A DNA stretch of 64,000 nucleotides from Coccinella septempunctata (taxonomy: Eukaryota; Arthropoda; Insecta; Coleoptera; Coccinellidae): positions 10,516,544 through 10,580,543 of the forward strand of contig NC_058193.1 of the NCBI RefSeq assembly GCF_907165205.1. The letters run 5' to 3'. Below the pieces are notes generated by a model. That model was not told the origin of the DNA, made no database searches, and saw nothing but the letters and a program-made list of their open reading frames with translations. Each line of letters begins with the position of its first letter. Positions within the stretch are counted from its first letter, which is position 1. Position numbers and translations under genes: made by a program. Positions 33,260-41,529 of the stretch are shown in pieces.

Positions 33260-34379
33260 ATGGGAATGAAAGCTTGAGAGTTTTGCAAGACCACTCTCAT
33301 TTTCCTTAACAAAAACTAAACATCTAAAAATGAAAATGGAAGCCAGTGTCAATATCCTATTTTCCAAGAAAATTGGTCTACAGGAGGATCGTGGAGATAC
33401 ATTGAATACCATACGCAGAATTCTTTTTTGAATGGTAAAAACTCTAGCAACATCTGTCGAATTTCCCCATAGCAAGATATTATACGATAGTTGCCTACAT
33501 ACTAAACTATAGTAAACATTCATGAGTGAACTCAAGGAAAGCAAATATCTGACTCGATTTATTGCATTGTAAGAACTGTAGAGCTTTTTACATACTTCAT
33601 CTATGTGTGCGTCCCACTTTAGATGTCTATCGATATTGATACCAAGGAACTTCGTGGAGTCCTTTGATGTTATGACAGAATCTGAATGCCAAATTACAAG
33701 GGCACTTTCATTTTTGGAAATTGAGAAGTAAATGCATTCAGTCTTATTCACATTGATCATGAAAGCATTAACATGGCACCATTCAACAAAGCAATGAATC
33801 AACAAATCGCACAACCTCTGTAGTTCTTCCATTGCATTCGCAGTAACTGCTAATGAGAAATCATCAGCAAACAAGATTGCTCTTAGTATTTTGGATAGCT
33901 TGGTACGAGTATTGGACTTTAAGCGACTTCATCAAATTTTCAGGAAGATCATTGATAAATATAAAAAACAAAAGCGGTCCCAAGACAAAGCCCTGAGGCA
34001 CCCCCAATTTCAGATTATGTTTACTGGATGAACAATTTTGAACTCTGACAGATGCAACTCTTCCTTCGAGATAACTTCGAAATCATGAAATATTCCCCTG
34101 AATCCCAGACTGTAACATTTGTCCAATATGAACTGAAAGGAAATACTATCAAATGTCTTAGACAGATCAAAAAACAATCCCGCAACATAGGAGTCATTAT
34201 CGAGGCAGGTATATACAAATTCAACAAATTCCAAAGCCCCAGTTTGATTTGAACGACTTGATCTAAAACCGTGCCGTGCAGCAGCAAGCAGTTGAAATCT
34301 GTCAAGGAATTTCATCATTCTATTGAACACCAATCGTTCAAACAGCTTGGAAAGACAATTGAGAATGGAAATGGGTCGA
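33260..34379 (-). pseudogene. LINE RT, palm to C-terminal domain
   Basis: 34010-34379: YRPISILNCLSKLFERLVF, RHGFRSSRSNQTGALEF and FFDLSKTFDSISFQF. 33940-34010: PQGFVLGPLLF-type box in a shifted frame. 33260-33874: catalytic MFADDFSLAV, TKFLGINIDRHLKWDAHID, YSLVCRQLSYNILLWGNS and SPRSSCRPIF. A frame change lies between 33874 and 34010. Confidence 0.85.
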
Positions 34380-34543
34380 TAACACTGATCGACAAAATTA
34401 TAGCTTTGTTCTCCCACCTAAGGAAAATATATATATTTTGAATCTTCGTAGCCAAGGTATAAACGCACGATAAATAAAAAGTGGAAGTTAGCTCTTGTTG
34501 TTTTTTAATAATTATATTCATGATTTTTAACAAAAACAATGCA

Positions 34544-35551
34544 TTATAATATTTGCAATGGTGTAAAAGATTCCGATCGCTTAGATCTTTTGTCTTCTCT
34601 GCTGTAGGACGACTCCAGTATTTCTCTAACGATGGACCAACAATAATCAGCAAGCATAGAGGGTTCCCCTTTGCCTTGGTAGCGTTTTTCGAATGACGCG
34701 ATGTCTTGATGGAATCGCTCTCCATGCTCGTCACTTACGGCTCCCATATTTTGTGGAAAGAAATGAATATGTGATTGCAAAAAGTGCATTTTTAAGCCCG
34801 TTTGCAACAGCCGAGAATTCTCTAGAGAATTTGCTCGAAAATTCATGCGCCGTGAATTATATACCGTTGCATACGCACTTTCGGTAGAATTCTCTGTTCA
34901 GTTGCATACAAAATAATCTCTGCCGTTTTCTTGCGAGAATTTTGTAGAGAATTCTCCAGAGAATTCTCGGCTGTTGCAAACGGGCTTTGAGGACATGTTG
35001 CATCCCATTTTTGGATGAGCCTGTGACATCGTTTCGACGATATTTACATATTGCGGAGATTTGTGATTGCCAAGAAAATTTTTGGTCACTTCTGCAAAGG
35101 ACAACCAGGCTTCTTTTTCAAAGTCATTCAATGCTGCCAGAAACCGAACTTGTTTCAATAGTTTGTTTATTTTATAAAGTATCGTAGGGTACAGAAGTGC
35201 GAACATGGACAATTCACGCATGTCTTTTATTTTGATAACGGGAGCTAAACAAACGTAAGTACTATTATTTTTGTAATAAGGTATGGAATACCTAACAAAA
35301 AAATATAAATCTCTTAGGTGGGACATGTTGCATCCCATTTTTTGATGAGCCTGTAACATCGTTTTGACGATATTTACATATTGCGGAGATTTGTGATTGC
35401 CAAGAAAATTTTTGGTCACTTCTACAAAGGACAACCAGGCTTCTTTTTCAAAGTCATTCAATGCTGCCAGAAACTGAACTTGTTTCAATAGTTTGTTTAT
35501 TTTATAAAGTATCGTAGGGTACAGAAGTGCGAACATGGACAATTCACGCAT
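34544..35551 (-). pseudogene. Transposon protein with DEHGERFHQDI motif, fragmentary
   Basis: Order on the minus strand: MRELSMFALLYPTILYKINK, LAALNDFEKEAWLSFAEVTK, NFLGNHKSPQYVNIVETM and KMGCNMS. The MITE interrupts here, then MHFLQSHIHFFPQNMGAV, SDEHGERFHQDIASFEKRYQ and LADYCWSIVRE. I recognise this as part of a very repetitive uncharacterised protein type in arthropod genomes; its biochemical role is unknown to me. The first segment is present twice because of the tandem duplication. No N-terminal transposase domain is visible. Confidence 0.7.
34797..34984. mobile_element. Small MITE, (AAG)CCCGTTTGCAACAGCC ends
   Basis: 188 bp with inverted ends CCCGTTTGCAACAGCCGAGA. Directly inside is a GAGAATTCTC palindrome, doubled on the right side as GAGAATTCTCCAGAGAATTC. 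The similarity extends outward to AAG/CTT, so the target duplication is unclear. It interrupts the DEHGERFHQDI protein at GCNMS. The layout resembles the two CCC-ended elements at 4839 and 24052. Confidence 0.8.
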
Positions 35552-35651
35552 ATATTTTATTTTGATAACGGGAGCTAAACAAACGTAAGTACTATTATTT
35601 TTGTAATAAGGTGAGGAATACCTAACAAAAAAAATATAAATCTCTTAGGTG
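34991..35651. repeat. Tandem duplication, 330-bp unit, two copies
   Basis: Units 34991-35320 and 35321-35651 start GGACATGTTGCATCCCATTT and end CTCTTAGGTG. They differ at only about ten positions, so the duplication is recent. Each contains the segment encoding YPTILYKINK to GCNMS plus the inner TIR sequence. Confidence 0.9.
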
Positions 35652-35676
35652 GGAGAACCCTTGTTGAATAGTGTAA

Positions 35677-37411
35677 TTAGCAATATCAAATACATCACCT
35701 TTTTTATGAACAGGAATGACAGTGCCCCCCTTGAGGACATCAGGAAAAACTCGTAGTAACTGATCTGTTGAACAAGTAAGCCAACTGTCGACTAATATCA
35801 GCACGTATCATCTTTAAGATTCTTGCAGAGACGAAATCACTACATGAACCATTATCATTTTTTAGAGATCACAATACATCAACCACCTCATGCTCCAAAA
35901 CTGGATGGAAGAAAAAGTTATTATTCAGCATACATGAAGTGGTACAGGAAGTGGACAATGCATTATTATAGTAACGATTGAGGCTTGACTCAGCAACCGT
36001 TGTAAAATGGTTGGCAAACATCTCAGCCACAGTTCTGGCCTCATTAAACAAAACACCGTTTACAACAAGCGCTATAGATTTTTGTTCAGTACTTTTTCGA
36101 CCTGTCACAGTATTCACCAGATTCCACACAGTTCTATTTTTGTTGGTAGATTTTTCAATAGGTTACGGCACTAATTTAATTTAGCATTTCTTATCAGATT
36201 ATTAAAAGAATGTTTAGCTCTTTTATACAAATTATAAGTAGATTCGCTTCTGATATTGATGTGTAACCAATGAAGATTTTTCAAGTCACATTTTGCAGAG
36301 ATAATTTCTGGAGAAATACATTTTTTGCCATTATTGGTATTGTTGGCATTCCTTATGAGAGGACAGCAAGTTTCAAAAGATTTTTGAATCAAATTCATGA
36401 ACGCTTCAAAGCATTCGTCAACATGTGGATATTTATAGATTTCCTGGAAATCACAATTTGAAATACAAAATTTTAAATCCTCTAGATTTCGAGGACTCAA
36501 GTTTCTAACTAACTTTGATACACTAGAATTTTTTACGGCCCAATTGATTTTTAGGTCGAGTGAAATTAGCCCGGTGATCACTGATATAACGTTCATTAAC
36601 TTTAACATTACAATCTAGTAAATTTGCATTTGTTAAAACGTAATCAACTTTGGAGATTGATGTATGGCCAGTGATATCCGTGAAGACCCTGGTTGGATCA
36701 GTTGAGGAAACGTTCATATTGAAACAATTCATTAAATCGACGAGCAACTTACGATTTGCACAATCAACTTTCAAAAAATCAACGTTCAAATCCCCACATA
36801 AAAAAATCATATCAGCTGAAGTGATGCAATGATTCAGAGCAACCGAAATCCTGTCCAAAAAAAATCTCGAAATCACCAGAACCAAGCCGATAAACACTTA
36901 AGATGGCTATTTTAACATCACGAGTAGCCACTAAGATTCCACTAATTTCGCATTCCATTTCTTCGGAAAAACGCGACACACACAGACTCTTCACAGATAG
37001 ACCAGGTCTTATGTAGATCATAGATCCCCCGTGAACTCTTAAGGGGCGGCAGTAGTAATCTGCTTGGATGTAACCAGGGAGAGTCATAGTTTTGACATTA
37101 TAGGGATTACACCAGTGCTCAACAAGACTTATCACATCAGGCTTTTCTTCAGTTACAAGTAATTCAAGTGCATCCAACTTATTTGAAACGCACTGTACAT
37201 TCAGTTGTATGATTTTAAATTTTTCCTTAATACGAGTGGAAAGACATTGTGTTGAGCCATTGACGAAGCAGGGTCCTTCATAGGTTTCGGCTGAAAAAAC
37301 GATGGACACTTGCCCTTTTTGGCCAATTGGATCCGTCCATAGCTTTTTTATACTCTGAGCTCCGTAAAAGAACTTTAAACGACCAGTAACTGTCAGAATA
37401 TCTTGAGACAA
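35677..37411 (-). pseudogene. LINE endonuclease, linker and RT start
   Basis: 36812-37411: IIQLNVQCVSNKLDALELL, VISLVEHWCNPYNVK and VHGGSMIYIRPGL (the endonuclease). 36523-36897: FLCGDLNVDFL, TDPTRVFTDITGHTS and VDYVLTN, SDHRANF. 36171-36608 and 35869-36129 are the linker (KKCISPEIISAKCDLKNLHW, MWNLVNTVTGRKS). 35677-35760 is the RT start (VIPVHKKGDVFDIANY). The frame changes between each block. Confidence 0.85.
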
Positions 37412-37587
37412 GTTTCTCGCATTTTACATTAGAAAAATTCGTAGTGAGAAAACTTAGTCTATTAAACTACTCCCAATGACCTGCATACTAGTACGTTTTC
37501 TATTCGACTTCCTTCGGGTGATATCATGCCATTCCATCTCGTTCTTCTCTTTGACTATTCGGGACACCACTTCAGCCTGCTCAGAAA

Positions 37588-37890
37588 TCAGTCCGATATT
37601 ATTTCTTTTACCAGAAGTGGCAACCGACGATTCAGTCGAAGGGGCAGAAATTCTCGCCTCGGACGTATTTTTCCTGGGACCTGCGGTGCAGTAGACTTCG
37701 CGAGACCAGTAGTTGCAGTATCCTCAACTTCAACAACACTGCACGATTCCACTGACATGACGATGTTCGCATGTTTATTTAGGCTGTCAATCTCTATATT
37801 TTTATTATTCAGTTCCTCTTCAAGAGTAGAAATCTTGAATCTTAAAAGCGAATTATTCTCCATGAATATTGAATTTTTTTACGAATTTTT
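37588..37890 (-). pseudogene. LINE ORF1 remnant, coiled coil
   Basis: ENNSLLRFKISTLEEELNNK is a coiled-coil segment like that in the ORF1 proteins at 17309 and 44373. The zinc-finger part is missing and similarity stops near 37890. Confidence 0.6.
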
Positions 37891-37975
37891 TTACGAATTT
37901 ATTTCCAAACATCAACCATTTAAAATGGGTGAAACGGGACATTAGGTATCACATATACGACGATTGTGAATTATG

Positions 37976-39412
37976 ATGACTTAAAATCACTCATACATCA
38001 TCTAACGATTTGCTTCAAATTCTGAAAACCTTTCATCCAGAATTACCTTCAGATACTCCTACTCTTTTAAGAAATCCAAGAAAATCAGTCGAAGCAGGAC
38101 ATTATATTCATTTTGGACTCGAAAGTTGTTTGCGTAAGCTCATGTCCAAATTTTTTCACCACAGTCAAGACATTGATCATTAGTCAACATTGTTATATCG
38201 AAGAGTTCTTCTAGCTATTTCTATCCAATACTGTGTAGTATTTATCAACATCAGGGGCCTGTCGAGATCATTGGAGTGTATCACGGTTATGAAAAACCAA
38301 AAAATTGTAATGATTTCGTTAATGATGCTATTAATGTTACACATAAAGGGTTTCATCATCAAGGTAGAGTTTATTCTGTAGAGATTAAAGGATTTATTTG
38401 CGATGCTCCTGCTAAATCCTACATCACATATACAAAAGGTCATACCTACTGGCTATATGTCTTGTACCTACCAAATTTCAAATTGATGGTATTTATCCCA
38501 ACACTGTTCGTTTTTCTACTACATCAAATCTGAAATTACGAACTGGTATTGTATATAGATCAGAACATCAACAGGTACTTCTCCTCTTAAAGATATTCCT
38601 AATTTAGATATGATTGAAAACTTTCCTCTTGATTACATGCATCTAATTTGTCTTGGATGTGTTGAAAGTTGATTATGTCCCTCTGGTCAAGTGGAAAGCT
38701 TTCTGCAAAACTTCCTTTCACAGAAATATCTGAACTTTCAAATCGTTTTTTAGATCAATAAAAAAATTTCCCAACATAAAACCTCATTAGCATTTTTGTG
38801 AGTAGGAGATAGAAAGCATCAGAATTTGGGCAAATTTTACTCTATACAGACCCTGTTGTGCCATGGAATATATTGCCAGAGAAAAAATATGAAACCTTCA
38901 TGGTTCTACATATAGCTATAACCATTTTATCTTCTGAAAAACATTTAAGATACATGGATTATGCTGATGAACTGCTGACCTATTTTGTTGAAACTTTTAT
39001 TCTTATTTTTAGCAATCAATATGCGTCTCAAAATATAAACTATTTACTTCACCTAGTTGATGATGTTAAACTTTTTGGATAAGTTTAGCGTTTCGCGCTT
39101 TTGATTTCGAAAATTACATGCAAACAGGAAAAGCCTCTTCAACAGTTGTTCAACAGAAAGACAGCACTAGCTGAATGCGCAGAACAAACATCATCTGCCG
39201 ATTTTCAGCAATGTAAAAAAAAATCATTCTGACGGGCCTCTTCTTCCAAAATTTTCAATCGATGAGCAATTTGAACAAGTGTCTCTACAAAATTACATCT
39301 TGTCTATCAGAGAGCCTGATAATTGTTGTAGTTTGAAAACAGATGAAATTGTAAGTATTTGTAATTCTGTGTCAACAGATGAATTTATAAATGAAGATAA
39401 TTTTTTGTAATA
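37976..39412 (+). pseudogene. CACTA/EnSpm (Tnp2-type) transposase, decayed
   Basis: Successive blocks in changing frames follow the order of animal Tnp2-like proteins. LQILKTFHPELPSDTPTLL and GHYIHFGLESCL lie near 38010-38140, IIGVYHGYEKPKNCNDFVND and FICDAPAKSYITYTKGHTYW near 38260-38450. GTSPLKDIPNLDMIENFPLD and YMHLICLGCVE lie near 38570-38670, then SLWSSGKLSAKLPFTEISEL. WNILPEKKYETFMVLHIAIT and NYLLHLVDDVKLFG lie at 38858-39082, and REPDNCCSLKTDEIV near 39310-39360. There are many frame changes and no TIRs that I can place. It could be the former partner of CACT-ended elements such as 34383-35673. Confidence 0.75.
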
Positions 39413-39633
39413 CCTTGTGAGTCATCAATCTTGGACATCTTTTCAGTAAGTATGGATATATGCTCAGTACGATATACGCAAATGGAATGTAAATTATGTT
39501 TCATTTAAGTGTGTAAAATTGAAATTTTTTTTTAAATTCGTTAAAATGCCCTTATTACATGCATCAAAATTTTTAATTATTTTGTAAGTTGATAACTGCA
39601 CCGCATTTTTGATCAACTCTGATTATTTATATA

Positions 39634-40756
39634 CAGGGTGTCCCAGAACTCAACGTCAAGCCGAAACGGGGTGACAGGATTGATTGTAACCATCATAGGA
39701 AAAATCAGAAAAAAATCTATCCCATGCAGTTTGAAAATTATGGGCATTTAAAAAAAATAAAAATTTGGTCGAAGTGTAACCATTTTTTGGTTATTATGGT
39801 TCATTTCTATTATTTTTGTTCATTTATGTTTTGGAACCGTAACCCTAAATAACATTTCTAGAATCACAGTCAGAAATAATGCCACAATTGACCCAAGTTT
39901 CTCAGAATTAATACTATTTGTTAAACTATGAACTTAAAATTTTCAAAATTTGTCGACTCTGACAGGCCCTTCTTTGAAAAAAATGTACTTGAGTGCCTTG
40001 GCAAATGCCATTAAAAGTTGGCGCATTTAATCAGAATTGTAAAATGGTACAATACTTGTTAGTTTCATACTAAAAAAAAAGAAGAAAAAAATAAAACCTC
40101 AAGTAACCCGATTTTTGCTAACCCATTCTACTCAGTCAAAATGTTTTTTATTCGCACAAGTTCTTGGTAGGTTCTTGATTTTACGGCAAAATGATGAAAG
40201 AGATGGATAGTGGACATGTTTGCTAAGAGCGAGCGAGACTGATACTGACGGATATGCCCGGCTAATAAGTAGATCTTTTTTAGGAAGATGAAGGGCGTGT
40301 ATTGAGGCTGATGGTAAACAATTTGAACATTTGTTATAATAAAAAATGTTATTACCCTATCTGACTTTTATTCCAGTATACCTAAACTAAACTATGTCAA
40401 GGTTTTTCATTATTTTATTAATTTTACTTACTTTTGTTGACTTTGGTAATAGTGGTGCACTATCAGTCTCGCTCGCTCATGGCAAACATGTCCACTATCC
40501 ATGTCTCTCATCATTTTGCCGTAAAATTCAAAACCTATCAAGAACTTGTGCGAATAAAAAGCATTTTGACTTAGTAGAATGGGTTAGCAAAAATAGGGTT
40601 ACTCAAGGTTTTTATTTGTTTCTTCTATTTTTCAGTATGAAACTAACAAGTATTCAGTTTCTGTAAACCCTTTGGCGTCTACCATTATCATAGATAAAAT
40701 AATAACAATTTTGAGCCTTATTATTGGTAGATACTATATTTATACTGCTAATAATA
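39634..40756. mobile_element. CAGGGTGTCCC-ended TA element, left arm
   Basis: Starts CAGGGTGTCCCAGAACTCAA after TA. For about 500 bp it is the inverted counterpart of 49063-49081 plus 50957-51415 plus 58495-58499, down to an inner ATTATTAGCAGTATA. A hairpin insertion (40050-40690) interrupts it. Either these are the long TIRs of one composite element spanning the ribozyme array, or two separate copies in opposite orientation. Non-coding. Confidence 0.75.
40050..40664. repeat. Long hairpin, 205-bp inverted repeat
   Basis: 40050-40250 (from AATACTTGTTAGTTTCATAC to GAGCGAGCGAGACTGATA) returns inverted at 40455-40660 with few changes. The loop is about 200 bp. The reading frame at 40394-40666 is a by-product. 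Part of the pairing extends into the flanking element sequence, which suggests an inverted duplication made in place rather than a simple MITE. Confidence 0.8.
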
Positions 40757-40923
40757 ACTAAGAAATGGATCACGCCTTCATAGTAAAGCAGGTAAATAAT
40801 AATCAAATTAATTCAGATGCATAACATCCGCAGATAATGAAATCAACGAATGTAACGATCTAAATCGAACTAACAAACTATCATCGCTCGAATCATTACC
40901 AGAAATTTCATTTCGCCGACAAA

Positions 40924-40980
40924 GAGTAGATGCTGACCATGGTTTCGGTCTTATTTGACCTCGTCAGAGCAACAAAACTC
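40924..40980 (-). ncRNA. Hammerhead ribozyme, type I, copy 1
   Basis: On the minus strand: GAGU-UUUGU-UGCU, core CUGACGA, stem II GGUC/GACC with loop AAAUAA, core GAAA, stem III CC-AU-GG, cleavage triplet GUC, then AGCA-UCU-ACUC. All conserved core bases are present. Stem I has two paired blocks (UGCU/AGCA and GAGU/ACUC) around an internal loop, as type I ribozymes need for loop contacts. Stem III is very short and palindromic (ACCAUGGU), which favours pairing between two units. Predicted cleavage is directly after GUC. Activity is inferred from the motif, not shown. Confidence 0.9.
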
Positions 40981-41413
40981 ATTCGTCAGCGAAATGCTAT
41001 GAATTGCCGGCTCCTTTTATTCCATATCAGTAGCGGGTATGGTGTATAAATACATCGTACCGACATCTGATAGAGAAACGGGAACCAACCCAATTCAATT
41101 TCCTAACTCTCAGAGCGAAGATAGCAGTATGCATCCATATGCTTTATTCCCATATTGCAGATATCGTATATTACGATAATCAAGCAAGGGAAAAAGCGCG
41201 GAAATGTTCGGATCATGACAGTAACCGATCTGTCGCGTACATGGAAACTAAGAAATGGATCACGCCTTCATAGTAAGGCAGGTAAATAATAATCAAATTA
41301 ATTCAGATGCATAACATCCGCAGATAATGAAATCAACGAATGTTACGATCTAAATCGAACTAACAAACTACCATCGCTCGAAGCATTACCAGAAATTTCA
41401 TTTCGCCGACAAA

Positions 41414-41445
41414 GAGTAGATGCTGACCATGGTTTCGGTCTTATT
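41414..41445 (-). ncRNA. Hammerhead ribozyme, copy 2, truncated by LINE
   Basis: Only the half with GACC-GAAA-CCAUGG-GUC and the downstream stem I strand remains. The CUGACGA half was removed at the LINE insertion, so it cannot cleave. Confidence 0.85.
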
Positions 41446-41529
41446 ATAATAATAATATTTATTGATTCCATTAGATTACATATATAACGTAAAATTGGGA
41501 TAGGTCAGAAACATTGAATAGATAAATGG

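Larger units (their letters stand above)
34383..35673 (-). mobile_element. CACT-ended transposon, 3-bp target duplication
   Basis: Ends CACTGATCGACAAAAT (left) and CACTATTCAACAAGGG (right, inverted). Both continue to a shared GTTCTCCCACCTAAG. The 3-bp duplication TAA is at 34380-34382 and 35674-35676, and its removal restores the LINE RT frame at IANY-RPIS. A CACT start and a 3-bp duplication are hallmarks of CACTA/EnSpm elements. It encodes part of the repeated protein described at 34544-35551. It contains a small MITE (34797-34984) and a 330-bp tandem duplication. Confidence 0.8.
32114..37890 (-). mobile_element. Degenerate Jockey-like LINE with nested insertions
   Basis: A minus-strand LINE. 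ORF1 remnant at 37588-37863, endonuclease at 36523-37411, linker at 35869-36608, RT at 33259-34379 plus 35677-35760, and C-terminus at 32179-32393. It has been entered by a TA MITE (32398-32661), a solo LTR (32670-33259) and a CACT-ended transposon (34383-35673). Numerous frame changes show age. It is closest to the LINE at 60720-63608 (SIPKHRTSKFE and SIPKHNTSKFE C-termini) and not to the 41-45 kb family. Confidence 0.85.
40757..41445 (-). repeat. 490-bp hammerhead repeat array, left part
   Basis: One complete 490-bp unit and 200 bp of a second, same orientation, starting at AACTAAGAAATGGATCACGC. The unit carries the hammerhead on the minus strand. The second unit is cut at TTATT (41445) by the LINE at 41446-45437. 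Confidence 0.95.

Noticed and set aside
40394..40666. A frame with a hydrophobic, signal-peptide-like start
   Set aside because: It lies in the loop and right arm of a long hairpin; the pairing explains the sequence better than selection for a secreted protein.
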